This document shows positions 44,594-53,819 of a stretch of 64,000 nucleotides of DNA, piece by piece. A model generated the notes under the pieces. The model saw only the letters and a program-made list of their open reading frames with translations. It was not told the DNA's origin and searched no databases. The translations under genes were made by a program, and so were the position numbers. Origin of the DNA: CAWINY01 sp963837635 (GTDB lineage Bacteria > Acidobacteriota > Terriglobia > Terriglobales > Acidobacteriaceae); NCBI GenBank assembly GCA_963837635.1, contig CAWINY010000006.1:1-64000 (forward strand), in the 5' to 3' direction. Positions within the stretch are counted from its first letter, which is position 1, and the number at the start of each line of letters is the position of its first letter.

Positions 44594-44684
44594 CGCTTTT
44601 TTACCGAGCGCCCGGTCTCCCACCCGGCCCGAAACGTGAACCGGCGCCTTCAAATTCCCAAATTACAAATTCCCAAATTACCCA

Positions 44685-45113
44685 TTAAGCGAAGCGCTGC
44701 TTGAGCGCCCCGAGCAACGCCTGATAGATCGGATTGCAGAATTCGCTCACGGCAGCGGCATTGGGCGAATCAAACGACGACTGGAACTCGGCCAAGCAGG
44801 TGTTGTTCTCCGTGATCGGCAGCACGCGCCAGGTTCCGACGTAATTGCTGACCGAGCCATTCGCCAGCGGCCCGGGGCCGTTGTCGAGGCTGTACGAGAG
44901 CTTGTGCTTGCAATCGTCCAGCGAGAGCAGGGTCTCGTGGATGGCATCGTTGATGACGCGCTTGGCGCCGATCTGGTCGCCTTTTTGGTTCCCAACAGCA
45001 GTCAGCTTGGTGACGATAGCGGACGCCCAGCTCAAGTCGTGAAAGTTCCGAATCGTCTTCCAGACCACGTCCACCGGCGCATTGATGACAGCAGTGTTGT
45101 AGCACTTACCCAT
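44685..45113 (-). CDS. SRPBCC (START-like) family protein
   Basis: 142 residues with a Bet v1-like ligand-binding fold: an opening strand AVINAPVDVVWKTIRNFHDLSW, then VTKLTAVGNQKGDQIGAKR, LSYSLDNGPGP, YVGTWRVLPI and the C-terminal helix FCNPIYQALLGALKQRF. The motif A-P-x-x-V-W is typical of polyketide-cyclase/dehydrase-type members. Such proteins bind hydrophobic ligands; the ligand is unknown. ATG at 45113 has GGAAGC upstream. It stands alone. Confidence 0.85.
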   Translation of the reverse strand: MGKCYNTAVINAPVDVVWKTIRNFHDLSWASAIVTKLTAVGNQKGDQIGAKRVINDAIHETLLSLDDCKHKLSYSLDNGPGPLANGSVSNYVGTWRVLPITENNTCLAEFQSSFDSPNAAAVSEFCNPIYQALLGALKQRFA

Positions 45114-45229
45114 TGCCTTGCTTCCTTTCCGTTTGTGAATTCTCCCGCCGGCCAGGCCCTTTGACTACGCTCAGGGCAGGACGTCGGCGCTACCGCTTCT
45201 AGAATTCATCTCATAGATCGATCCAGGTC

Positions 45230-45375
45230 GTATCAGGGCACGACTTCAGTCGTGCCGAAGGGAGTGGTAAGAGTTCAAGGGCTTTAGCCCCTGCGCCTGA
45301 AAGCATGCTCCCCAGGGGCTAAAGCCCAAAGTTTTGTTGGCCAATTGCGGCACGGCTGAAGCCGTGCCCTGATAC
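45230..45375. repeat. 146-bp palindromic element, GTATCAGGGC family
   Basis: GTATCAGGGCACGACTTCAG at 45230 pairs with CTGAAGCCGTGCCCTGATAC at the right end; GGGCTTTAGCCCC and GGGGCTAAAGCCC form a nested pair. Same plan as 18465-18611. Confidence 0.8.
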
Positions 45376-45401
45376 GAAACCATTTATGAGATACCTTATA
45401 G

Positions 45402-46712
45402 TTAAATATCGAGCACCCAGCCCTTGCCTTGCTTCCTGACCCCGTCTTTCATGGCGCCGAGGAACGTGGAACGTAGCCGATCGCTCAAGAGCGCCTTCTT
45501 CACCGGCGTCAGGTTCAGAAAAGCGCCGACAAAGGCGCGCATGAATTTCTGGTCGATTCTCTGCGGGTTGGCGAAGATTTGATTCTGCAAGGTCCCTTTC
45601 TCCAGACATTGCAGCATGATCCTCTCGAAGGTGGTTTCCGGAGGAATCACCCGCTGCTCACGTTGAGCCAGCTTGTTCGCTCCCGTGGAACACTGGAGAG
45701 CGCATACGCCGCAGCCCAGGCAGAGAGCCGCATCGACCTTTGCTGTCTTCAGTTTACTTTCAGGGTTCTGGTCATCGGCCAGGGTAATCGCGTTGATCGG
45801 ACAGGCCTCCGCACAATTTCCGCAGCCCAAGCAGGAATCCTCGTCGATTTCCGCCTGGAAGTTGGACGTGACCACCGTGTTCGGGTAGCCGAACTTGCTG
45901 ATGGCCAGCATGAGGTTGCAGCAGCATTTGCAGCAGTGGCAGACGAACCTGACATTCTTCTGCACATTGTCGGCAGTGAGCACCAGCCCCAGTTCCTTGG
46001 ACTCGGCGAAGTTGTCCTCCATCTCGGACCGGGAGACTTCCCGCGCCAGATTGTGGCGGATCATCAAATCCGCGGCGTAGTCGAACGCTGAGCATTTGGC
46101 TAGTGGGACCTCACACTTTTTTTCGCCCAGGTGCATCTTTTCATGCCGGCAAGCGCAAAGTCCGATGGAGAATTTCTTGGCCTCGCCGATCAGCGACGAC
46201 GCTTTCTCGTAATCGAGAACTTCGCAGTACTCCTCCGCCTTGATCGCATCTTCATGAGGCAGAACGCGGATGGGAGAAAGACGCTCACCTTTTCCAAAAT
46301 TGGCGGCAACGAATGCATTATCGCCAAACATATATTCATGAAGGAGTTTGGCCCATTCCTTGCTGTTCGTGTCGGGGCCCATTCTCATCATGGTCAAGTC
46401 CAAAATCCCGACCACCATGGGAGAAGGGACATACTGGTAGGCCTCGTTCAGCCAGAGATCCATCACCAGGGCCTTGGCCGTCAAACTGTCCAGAATGCGG
46501 CGCAAGTCGGCCTTTTCGCGGCCGGTGGCCTTCTCCAGTTCTTCAAAGCTGGATAAGCCATAGGGCATTCGCACAACGACATCAGCTTCTTCCGCTGAGT
46601 AGAGCTCATTAAGAACGGCATACAGCCTGTCGTTCCAGGGGGCCCTCACCTCCAGCCCATCAATTTTGCTGCCCAGCTTCCGGAAGACGTCCTTGCCTAC
46701 CAGATGCCCCAT
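45402..46712 (-). CDS. Iron-sulfur protein with 4Fe-4S ferredoxin domains and a Cys-rich cluster
   Basis: 436 residues. Residues about 1-170 form an unassigned helical domain (winged-helix-like SFEELEKATGREKADLRRIL). Then comes a Cys/His segment CACRHE ... CEVPLAKC and VCHCCKCCCNLML, unusual dense cysteines, followed by two [4Fe-4S] ferredoxin motifs: CLGCGNCAEACP and CLGCGVCALQCS. It is cytoplasmic and probably carries at least two clusters plus a third metal site. Related proteins in Acidobacteriota and deltaproteobacteria are annotated only as ferredoxin-like. Its electron partner is not in the window. Confidence 0.8.
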   Translation of the reverse strand: MGHLVGKDVFRKLGSKIDGLEVRAPWNDRLYAVLNELYSAEEADVVVRMPYGLSSFEELEKATGREKADLRRILDSLTAKALVMDLWLNEAYQYVPSPMVVGILDLTMMRMGPDTNSKEWAKLLHEYMFGDNAFVAANFGKGERLSPIRVLPHEDAIKAEEYCEVLDYEKASSLIGEAKKFSIGLCACRHEKMHLGEKKCEVPLAKCSAFDYAADLMIRHNLAREVSRSEMEDNFAESKELGLVLTADNVQKNVRFVCHCCKCCCNLMLAISKFGYPNTVVTSNFQAEIDEDSCLGCGNCAEACPINAITLADDQNPESKLKTAKVDAALCLGCGVCALQCSTGANKLAQREQRVIPPETTFERIMLQCLEKGTLQNQIFANPQRIDQKFMRAFVGAFLNLTPVKKALLSDRLRSTFLGAMKDGVRKQGKGWVLDI

Positions 46713-46750
46713 TTCTTACCCCTCCATCGGGCACGCCCGCGAGACGGTGC

Positions 46751-46824
46751 CCCACATCTGCGCGCCATTCGCGGATGTGGGACTCTAACCCACCCACATC
46801 TGCCAAAATCGGGCAGATGTGGGG
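46751..46824. repeat. Two CCCACATCTG hairpins in tandem
   Basis: CCCACATCTGCGcgccattCGCGGATGTGGG at 46751-46781 (given here split by loop) and CCCACATCTGCC/GGGCAGATGTGGG at 46793-46824. They lie just before the class V aminotransferase gene, so could also affect its promoter. Confidence 0.7.
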
Positions 46825-46952
46825 CACCAAATCTTCTGCCTGAGCTCCGAATGGCTCGCAATTGTACTGCTTGCGGGTGGATCTGCAATGACAAAAAGGC
46901 CTGTGTAGCGCCGGCGCTACGCCTTCCGCGTCTCGTGCGAAAATAAGCTGTC

Positions 46953-48146
46953 ATGCTGAAAAAGAACCGCCTCTTCACTCCCGGGCCGACGCCGCTGTTG
47001 CCGGCGGCCCAACTGGCGATGGCTGCCGCCAACATCCATCACCGCACCGCCGATTTCAAGGCCATCTTCCAGAACGTACTGGCCGGCCTGAAGACCTTCA
47101 TCGGGACGCAGAACGATGTCCTGATGCTTGCCTCTTCCGGCACCGGCGCCATGGAGGGCTCGGTGGCCAACCTGACTTCGCCGGGAGAAAAGATACTGGT
47201 GCTGACGGCGGGCAAGTTCGGCGAGCGCTGGCGCGACCTGGCCAAGGCCTACGGCTGCGCGGTCGAAGTCCTCAGCGCGCCGTATGGCGAAACCTTCAAG
47301 CTCTCCGATGTGCGCGACAAACTCGCTGCAGGGGATGTGAAGGTCGTCCTGGTGCAGGCGAGCGAAAGCTCCACCGGGGCGCGGCACGACGTTGAGGGTA
47401 TCGCCCACACCATCCGGCAAGCCAGCCCCAACACCCTGCTCGTGGTCGATGCCATTACTGGCCTCGGCACCATGCCGCTCGACGTGGACGGCTGGGGCAT
47501 CGACGTCATCATCGGCGGCTCACAGAAGGCGCTGATGGTGCCGCCCGGCATTGCCTATCTTGCGGTGAGCGAACGCGCCTGGAAGCGCATGGACCAGCCG
47601 CACTCGCCCTGCTACTACTTCGATCTCAGGAAGGAGCGCAAGTCGGCCGCCAAGGGCGAGTCGGCGTACACCCCGGCCATCGCGATGATCTGCGCGCTGA
47701 GCGCGGCGCTGGATTTCGTCCGCCAGATGGGCAATGGCGATCTCGCCGCTGGGCGCGACGCCCTGATCTTCAACGCCCAGACCGCCGCCGCCATGACCCG
47801 GGCCGCGGCTCACGCGCTCGGACTCTCCCTGTTTTCGGCCACCTGCCCGGGCGACGCGCTCACCGCCATCGCTTCCCCGGTTGAGGACTCTGCCGCCATC
47901 GTCAAGGAGTTCCGCAACCGTTTCGACGCGGTCATCGCCAACGGCCAAGGCGAGATGAAGGGTAAGCTGTTCCGCATCGCGCACATCGGCTACTTCGATT
48001 ACCTCGACACCATCGCTATCATCGCCGCCCTGGAGCAGGTGATCTATCGCGTGGTCAAACCGAAGGATTTTGCCTTCGGTCGCGCCGTCTCCGCGGCGCA
48101 GGCGGTGTACGTGGAAATGACCGAGGGTAGGGCCGCGGGAGCTTAA
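46953..48146 (+). CDS. Class V PLP-dependent aminotransferase (serine/alanine-glyoxylate type)
   Basis: 397 residues. FTPGPTPLLP at the start, HHRTADF, SSGTGAMEGSVANL (PLP phosphate loop), VVLVQASESSTGARHDV, LLVVDAITGLGTMPL and the PLP lysine K192 in GGSQKALMVPPG. The pattern matches alanine/serine-glyoxylate and phosphoserine-type enzymes; photorespiratory or serine metabolism is the usual role, not fixed by sequence. A 25-residue C-terminal tail after the fold (VKPKDFAFGRAVS) is extra. The ATG at 46953 follows AAATAAGCTGTC, with no strong ribosome site. Confidence 0.88.
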   Translation: MLKKNRLFTPGPTPLLPAAQLAMAAANIHHRTADFKAIFQNVLAGLKTFIGTQNDVLMLASSGTGAMEGSVANLTSPGEKILVLTAGKFGERWRDLAKAYGCAVEVLSAPYGETFKLSDVRDKLAAGDVKVVLVQASESSTGARHDVEGIAHTIRQASPNTLLVVDAITGLGTMPLDVDGWGIDVIIGGSQKALMVPPGIAYLAVSERAWKRMDQPHSPCYYFDLRKERKSAAKGESAYTPAIAMICALSAALDFVRQMGNGDLAAGRDALIFNAQTAAAMTRAAAHALGLSLFSATCPGDALTAIASPVEDSAAIVKEFRNRFDAVIANGQGEMKGKLFRIAHIGYFDYLDTIAIIAALEQVIYRVVKPKDFAFGRAVSAAQAVYVEMTEGRAAGA

Positions 48147-48181
48147 GAAGAGTTAATTTTTCCGATTCTGGATGGGCCGAA

Positions 48182-48682
48182 TTACGCGCCGACTGCCGCC
48201 TCGCGCTCGCCCCGGCGCCGGTGGTGGTAGTGCATGGCAATGTTCATGAACACCTTCCCCTGGGGCGTGTCGAGGGACATCACCAGGGCCTCGGTGTCTT
48301 CGGTATTCTTCAAGCCCGCCTCGGAGGCGTGCAACTCGGGAGGCGCAACCCGAAAGCGGAAACCCTGATCGTTGAGCGAGGTCACGGCGTTGCCGATGAC
48401 CATGTTAGCCAGTTCGCAGATGCTCTCGCTGATGATCGGGTCCCCGGCCGCGACCTCCATGCCGGCCATGGCGGCGGCCACCTGCACCGCGGTAGCGGGC
48501 TCCAGGTCAAAGATGACGCGGCCTTCGATATCGCCCTGGATGCGGATGAGCGCGGCGATCCCGTGACAGCGGTACACCTGCTCTTCCATAGTCATGTCCT
48601 CGATCTTGGTGGTGCAGTGCAGATTCTGGGCCAGGACTGCATCCGCGGCATTGATGAAGGGCTGAATCAGTTCCATCTTCAT
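48182..48682 (-). CDS. cheX: Chemotaxis phosphatase CheX
   Basis: 166 residues of the CheX/CheC/FliY phosphatase family. The active-site pattern E-x2-N is E90 and N93 in SESICELANMVIGNAV, as needed to dephosphorylate CheY. The chain starts MELIQPFINAADAVLAQ after MK. ATG at 48682 overlaps the cheY stop by ATGA, so cheX follows cheY in a coupled pair. CheX replaces CheZ here. It speeds removal of phosphate from CheY to reset the response. Confidence 0.88.
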   Translation of the reverse strand: MKMELIQPFINAADAVLAQNLHCTTKIEDMTMEEQVYRCHGIAALIRIQGDIEGRVIFDLEPATAVQVAAAMAGMEVAAGDPIISESICELANMVIGNAVTSLNDQGFRFRVAPPELHASEAGLKNTEDTEALVMSLDTPQGKVFMNIAMHYHHRRRGEREAAVGA

Positions 48683-49116
48683 GGCCGTTCTCCGTTGCCA
48701 CCCGTGGTGCCGTCGTCACCCATGACGTACTTGATCACCTCGTAGAGCACCTCCGGCTTGACCGGCTTTTGCACAAAGTGTCGCGCCCCCTTCTGCAGCG
48801 CCGCTACGATGTTCTCCTGGTACCCCACCGAGGAGACCATCACTACCCGCGCATCCGGGTGGGCGCGGACGATGCGGTCGGCAGCCTCGATGCCCTCCAT
48901 CTGCGGCATGGTGATGTCCATGAGCACGATATCGGGCGCGATGCGGTCATACTCGGTGATGGCGGTGCATCCATCGCCGGCCTCGCCGGCCAACGCTCCG
49001 CCGAACGTTTCGATCATGCGCGCCAGGTTCTTGCGAGCGAAGACCGAGTCGTCCACCACAAGGTATCGAATTGGCTGCTGGTCTTGGCTGCGAAGCAAAG
49101 CCGCGTATGTTTCCAT
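48679..49116 (-). CDS. cheY: Chemotaxis response regulator CheY
   Basis: 145 residues, single receiver: acidic pair D22-D23 (VVDDSVFARK), phospho-acceptor D67 (VLMDITMPQMEG), Thr/Ser position in VMVSSVGYQE and K in FVQKPVK. It carries a 15-residue N-terminal extension (METYAALLRSQDQQP) and a short glycine-rich tail. It diffuses to the flagellar motor or a similar target. It overlaps cheX by 4 bases and is separated from cheB by a palindromic element. Confidence 0.92.
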   Translation of the reverse strand: METYAALLRSQDQQPIRYLVVDDSVFARKNLARMIETFGGALAGEAGDGCTAITEYDRIAPDIVLMDITMPQMEGIEAADRIVRAHPDARVVMVSSVGYQENIVAALQKGARHFVQKPVKPEVLYEVIKYVMGDDGTTGGNGERP

Positions 49117-49190
49117 CTTTCCGTGCTCCTAAATTCCTTCTTTCCCATTGGCCGCAAGCTGCTCAGCGGTCCAGGGTTGCTGCAAGCGGT

Positions 49191-49329
49191 TTTGAAAGGG
49201 CGCGGCTTCAGCCGCGCCGCCGTACCTAGGAAATGAACTGGCCTTTAGGCCCTGAGGTGGACTCCTCAGCGGCTAAAGCCGGATTCACTCGTCGCCTTCA
49301 CGGCACGCCTGAAGGCGTGCCCTTTCAAA
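49191..49329. repeat. 139-bp palindromic element, TTTGAAAGGGC family
   Basis: TTTGAAAGGGCGCGGCTTCAG at 49191 pairs with the right end GCACGCCTGAAGGCGTGCCC-TTTCAAA; GGCCTTTAGGCC and GCGGCTAAAGCCGG are nested. It lies inside the chemotaxis operon, between cheY and cheB. Confidence 0.8.
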
Positions 49330-49352
49330 ACACATCCACTGTAAAGACCGTG

Positions 49353-50513
49353 CTAGATCTTGTTTTCCTGCGCTGGGGTTCCCGGTATGCCTGCTCTTCC
49401 CGCGAGGGGCTGGTCGTTCGCTACAGTCCCCATCATTCCGGTTGACGCGCTTCGGTCGAGGAACTGCGCCTGGATGGTGCTGGCCAGCATGTCCAAGCCG
49501 ACCACGCGGCTGATGTAACCCCGCTCAATCGCCACGCGCGGCATGCCGTAGACCACGCAGGAGGCCTCGTTTTGGGCAATGGTGACGCCCCCGGCATCCT
49601 TCACCAGACCCATGCCTTCGGCGCCATCTTCCCCCATGCCGGTCATGATGACTGCCACCGAACTCGGCCCAAACTCCTGCGCCACTGACTTGAACAGCAC
49701 ATCCGCCGAAGGCCGATGACCGTTGACCCGCTCCTCTTCGCTGAGCACCACCACGTTCCCCTGAGGCGTCCGGCGCACTTTGATGTGCTTATTGCCTGGG
49801 GACACCAGCGCCCGGCCAGCCAGCAGCAAGTCCCCCGCCTGCGCTTCCTTCACCTCGATGGCGCAGGTTTCATCCAGGCGGCGGGCAAACATCTCGGTGA
49901 AGCCCTCCGGCATATGCTGTACGATCACGATGGCCCCGGGGAACGTGGCGGGCAACTGGGACAACACGTACTGCACCGCGTTGGGTCCGCCGGTCGAGAC
50001 CCCGATCGCCACTATCTTGCTGGCCGGCCGGATCTGCCGCGGCGGCTTGGCCACCTTGGGATAATCCTGCTTCAGATCCAGCCCCGGCGGTGAGCCGATG
50101 CCCGAGGCCGTACTCGCAGCCGCAGCCTTGATCTTGCCGATCAGATCATCGGCGATCTCCTGCATGTGCGCCGAGGTGGCGTCGGAGGGTTTGGCCACGA
50201 AATCGAAAGCGCCCAGGGCCAATGCCTTGAAGGTGGCCACGGCGCCCTCGGTGCTGTGGGCACTGACCACGATCACCGGCAAGGCGTGCCGCCGCCGGAT
50301 CTGGCGCAGTGCCTCCATGCCGTCCATGCGCGGCATTTCCAGATCGAGGGTGACCACATCCGGGTGCAGCTCCTCGATCTTCTTGAGGGCGAAATCTCCG
50401 TCCATGGCCGTGCCCACCACCTGGATTGAGGGGTCGTGCCCGATGATCTCTGGGATCAGCTTGCGCATAAGCGCCGAATCGTCCACCACCAGCACGCGCA
50501 CTGTTTTCTTCAT
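49353..50513 (-). CDS. cheB: Chemoreceptor methylesterase CheB
   Basis: 386 residues: an N-terminal receiver (D11-D12, phospho-acceptor D57 in VTLDLEMPRMDG, K in DFVAKP), a linker (about 115-160), and a CheB methylesterase with catalytic S173 (IGVSTGGPNA), H200 (IVQHMPEGFT) and Asp in MTGMGEDGAEGM. It removes methyl groups from, or deamidates, chemoreceptors when phosphorylated by CheA. The C-terminal 40 residues are extra. ATG at 50513 overlaps the cheA stop (50510) as ATGA. Confidence 0.95.
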   Translation of the reverse strand: MKKTVRVLVVDDSALMRKLIPEIIGHDPSIQVVGTAMDGDFALKKIEELHPDVVTLDLEMPRMDGMEALRQIRRRHALPVIVVSAHSTEGAVATFKALALGAFDFVAKPSDATSAHMQEIADDLIGKIKAAAASTASGIGSPPGLDLKQDYPKVAKPPRQIRPASKIVAIGVSTGGPNAVQYVLSQLPATFPGAIVIVQHMPEGFTEMFARRLDETCAIEVKEAQAGDLLLAGRALVSPGNKHIKVRRTPQGNVVVLSEEERVNGHRPSADVLFKSVAQEFGPSSVAVIMTGMGEDGAEGMGLVKDAGGVTIAQNEASCVVYGMPRVAIERGYISRVVGLDMLASTIQAQFLDRSASTGMMGTVANDQPLAGRAGIPGTPAQENKI

Positions 50514-52819
50514 CCATGAGCCTCCGCCGCCCGGTTGGGCCCCACTACTGTGATCCCCAGGCCGCTCGAGCCCTCGCGTCCCAGTCGTCCCACCACCGCC
50601 GCCACGTTCAGGATCAGAACCACGCGGCCATCACCCAAGATCGAGGCGCCGCTGACCAGGTCGGTGGCGACCAAATGGTCATCCAGCGCCTTGATCACCA
50701 GTTCCTCTTCCCCTTCCAGCTTGTCCACCACCAGCCCGGCCTTGCTTCCGGCAAGCTGGATCACGATCACGAAAAGCTTGTTACGGGTGCGTACCTTGCG
50801 CTCCTTGTCCAGATGACTCACGCGGATCAGAGTCAACAACTCGTTGCGCAGCCGCAGCACCTCGTGGTTGTCCACCTGATGAACATCGGCCTCGTGGGCG
50901 CGCGTGATCTCCAAAACCGTTTGCAAGGGCAGCGCATAAAGTCGGTCCCCCACCCAGAACAGCAGCGCCCGGATGATGGCCAGGGTCAGAGGCACGCGCA
51001 GATAGAAGGTCGTACCCTCGCCGGGGCGGCTGACGATGCTCACGGAACCCTTCATGCGCTGCAACACGGCGCGCACAACGTCCAGCCCCACCCCACGCCC
51101 GGAGATGTCGTCTATCTTGCTGGCCGTGCTGAAGTCGGACTCAAAGATCAGGTTGAGCGACTCCCCTGGCGTCATCCGGGAGGCTTGCTCGGCGGTGATC
51201 AGACCGCGCTGCACCGCCTTGGCCGCCACGCTCTGCGGGTCGATGCCGCGGCCGTCGTCGTTGATCTCGACCACCACCTGGTTGCCCTGGTGATAAGCGT
51301 TGAGCTTGACCGTGCCTTGCGCCGGTTTGCCCGCGGCGACCCGCTCCTGGGGCATTTCAATCCCGTGGTCCACGGCATTGCGCACCAAATGGGTTAGCGG
51401 CTCGGCCAGCTCATCCAGGATGCTCTTATCGAGATCGGTTTCATGCCCCTCGGTCAGCACCTGCACATCCTTGCCCCGGCGCTTGGCGACGTCGCGCACC
51501 ACGCGCGGGAAGCGGCGGAACAGTTGCTCCACCGGCACCATGCGGATCTTCATCACCGAGCGTTGCAGATCAGTCAGCACCCGCGAGTTCTGCGCCAGCA
51601 CGTCGGCAAATCTGGAACGTAGTGGGTCTTTGGGATGTTTGCGCCCGAACTCGTTGATGGTCTCGCTCAACATCGAGCGGCTGATGATCAGTTCCCCGAC
51701 CAGGTTGAGGACGTTGTCGATGCGCTCGGCATCCACCCGTAGCATGTTCTCGGAAATGGAAGACCCGTGCGCCGGCTCCGAGCCCGGCACCTCGATCGGC
51801 GCAGCCGCGCTGCCACCGGAGATGGCAGGCGGCTTAGGGACTTCGGCTGCTGGAGTTGCCCCGGTGGAGGAGTTGCCTGTTGCCGCGCGCCCAAGCTCAT
51901 GTGGCAGAGGGGGCTGCGGCAAGTGCGGGCGGGCTGCTTGCTGGGGTGCGAGGTGCGCGTCTTGGGGTGAAGGAGCCACCGTCGGCGCCGGAACCGTTGG
52001 GGCACTGGAAATGTGCGGGGCGGGCGCGACTGGGGCTATGGCAGGCGTCGCGCCAGACGCAACCGGAACGGCGGGCCCGATCCCCTCCATGGCTATGGCC
52101 GACCCCTGATAGGGCTGCACCAACACCGAGGCCGCTATCGAGGGGATTTTGCACTTCTTCTCGATCCACTGCGGGTCGCGCTCGCTGGCGACCACGGCCT
52201 GCACGAGCACGGCTTTATCCACCGTCGTGTTCTCGTCGGGGCGCATGACCAACACGGTGCCCGCTTCATTGAGAACATTGCGGACCAACTGCACGGCCGC
52301 GCCCGGGAACGCGCAGTGGGGTTCGATGTCCACCGCGACGTTATATCGCGGCTTGCCATTCGAGATCTGACCGATCACCAGCCGCTCATATTCGGTCCAG
52401 TCGAACTGGGGATTGAACCCAGCCGCCTCGGATTGCTGCACCAGGGAGCGGATCATCTCGCGCACCGGGGCCGGGTCCGGCGGGTGGATGTTGCCACGAT
52501 AGGCCAACAGGATCGAGTCGAACATGTCCGCCGCAGTCAGAACCACCTGGACGGCGGCCCCGTCGGCCCGGGTGGCGATCTCCGGCGTGAGGACGTCTTC
52601 CAGTTCGTGCGCCAGTTCGCTCAGTTCCTTGAAACCGCAGGTCGCCGAGTCGCCCTTGATGGTGTGGACGGCGCGCCGGATGCTGCGCACGACCTCAAGA
52701 TCGTCGGGGCGCTTTTCCAACTCCAGGCCGGCGTCATTCATGGCCTGCAGCAGCTCCTGCGCGCTCTCGAAGAACAAGGCGCGCAGCTCGGAGACGCGAT
52801 CGTCGGAAAAGAAGCTCAC
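50510..52819 (-). CDS. cheA: Chemotaxis histidine kinase CheA
   Basis: 769 residues. P1/Hpt with H52 in RRAVHTIKGDS, a P2-like region, a long Pro/Ala-rich linker (about 235-350), then P3 dimerisation (ENMLRVDAERIDNVLNLVG), the P4 ATP-binding domain (LTHLVRNAVDHGIE, EINDDGRGIDP, GRGVGLDVV) and the CheW-like P5 domain (GDRLYALPLQTVLEI). It phosphorylates CheY and CheB in response to chemoreceptors. GTG at 52819 forms a GTGA overlap with the cheR stop; the open frame continues further upstream in cheR territory, which is not used. cheB follows with an ATGA overlap. Confidence 0.95.
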   Translation of the reverse strand: MSFFSDDRVSELRALFFESAQELLQAMNDAGLELEKRPDDLEVVRSIRRAVHTIKGDSATCGFKELSELAHELEDVLTPEIATRADGAAVQVVLTAADMFDSILLAYRGNIHPPDPAPVREMIRSLVQQSEAAGFNPQFDWTEYERLVIGQISNGKPRYNVAVDIEPHCAFPGAAVQLVRNVLNEAGTVLVMRPDENTTVDKAVLVQAVVASERDPQWIEKKCKIPSIAASVLVQPYQGSAIAMEGIGPAVPVASGATPAIAPVAPAPHISSAPTVPAPTVAPSPQDAHLAPQQAARPHLPQPPLPHELGRAATGNSSTGATPAAEVPKPPAISGGSAAAPIEVPGSEPAHGSSISENMLRVDAERIDNVLNLVGELIISRSMLSETINEFGRKHPKDPLRSRFADVLAQNSRVLTDLQRSVMKIRMVPVEQLFRRFPRVVRDVAKRRGKDVQVLTEGHETDLDKSILDELAEPLTHLVRNAVDHGIEMPQERVAAGKPAQGTVKLNAYHQGNQVVVEINDDGRGIDPQSVAAKAVQRGLITAEQASRMTPGESLNLIFESDFSTASKIDDISGRGVGLDVVRAVLQRMKGSVSIVSRPGEGTTFYLRVPLTLAIIRALLFWVGDRLYALPLQTVLEITRAHEADVHQVDNHEVLRLRNELLTLIRVSHLDKERKVRTRNKLFVIVIQLAGSKAGLVVDKLEGEEELVIKALDDHLVATDLVSGASILGDGRVVLILNVAAVVGRLGREGSSGLGITVVGPNRAAEAHG

Positions 52820-53721
52820 GCGATGGCCTCGATCCGCTGATAGCCCGTGCCCTGGTTGTTGTACAGCATGCGAAAGCGGTCGCTCATCCCGTACATCGAC
52901 TCGGCATGGCCGATGAACAGGTACCCCTCGGGATTCAGACAGCGACAAAACTTCTGGATCAGCCGCTTTTGCTCGGCCGCATCGAAGTAAATCATCACAT
53001 TGCGGCAGAAGATGAAGTCGTTGCGTTGCGGCAGGAACTCGGTCTTCAGGTTGTGGAAGTCGAAATGGACCAGTTGCTTGAGCGCCGGCTTGATGGCATA
53101 GCGATCCCCCACTTTGTCGAAATAACGCAGCCGGTAGACGTAGTCCACGGCTTCCATATGGTGCTCGCTGTATACGCCTTCCTGAGCCGCGCGCAGCACG
53201 GCATAACTGATGTCGGAAGCCAGGATCTCCACCTTCCAGGGAGGCGGGATCAGCGGCTTGCCTTGTGCGGGCATATCAAAGGGCAGCGGGTTGCGCATGT
53301 AGTAATAGGCCAGCGCATCGCAGATCATCATCGCCAGGGTGTAGGGCTCCTGTCCGGTGGAGCAACCGGCGCTCCACACGCGCAGCGACCAGTCCCGCCG
53401 CTCCTGTTTGCGGTGCAGGCACTCCTCCAGGCAGGTCTTCTGGAATAGCTCCAACTGCGGCTTGTTGCGGAAGAAACTGGTCTCATTCACCGTGAGATTT
53501 TCCAGCAAGGCCGCGAGTTCCTGCTTTCCCTGCGGAGAGGTGAGCAGGCAGTAGTAACTGTAGAAGCTCTCCATCTGGCAGGCTTTGAAGCGCCGTGAAA
53601 CCCGGTCCAGCAGGAAATGGATGCGGCGCTCGTCAAAGCACATGCCGCATTGGTCGTACACGAGCATCTGGAGCAGCTTGAGTTCAGACTCGGTGAGCTG
53701 CGGTAGAACTTGGGTCGCCAT
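52816..53721 (-). CDS. cheR: Chemoreceptor methyltransferase CheR
   Basis: 301 residues: an N-terminal helical domain, then the SAM-binding core with LRVWSAGCSTGQEPYTLAM, ILASDISYAVLRAA, FIFCRNVMIYFDA and YLFIGHAESM, the CheR motif set including the R-N-V-x-I-Y-F pattern. It methylates glutamates on chemoreceptors. ATG at 53721 opens MATQVLPQLTE. It precedes cheA, overlapping it by GTGA. Confidence 0.94.
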   Translation of the reverse strand: MATQVLPQLTESELKLLQMLVYDQCGMCFDERRIHFLLDRVSRRFKACQMESFYSYYCLLTSPQGKQELAALLENLTVNETSFFRNKPQLELFQKTCLEECLHRKQERRDWSLRVWSAGCSTGQEPYTLAMMICDALAYYYMRNPLPFDMPAQGKPLIPPPWKVEILASDISYAVLRAAQEGVYSEHHMEAVDYVYRLRYFDKVGDRYAIKPALKQLVHFDFHNLKTEFLPQRNDFIFCRNVMIYFDAAEQKRLIQKFCRCLNPEGYLFIGHAESMYGMSDRFRMLYNNQGTGYQRIEAIA

Positions 53722-53819
53722 GAGTTAACCGATTCCCGCCCCTGAGATCCATGAACTGCTGGTTAAAGGCCCTATGTCCCGGAGGTCTCCAACTACTCCG
53801 GATCTTCCAACCGCGCACC

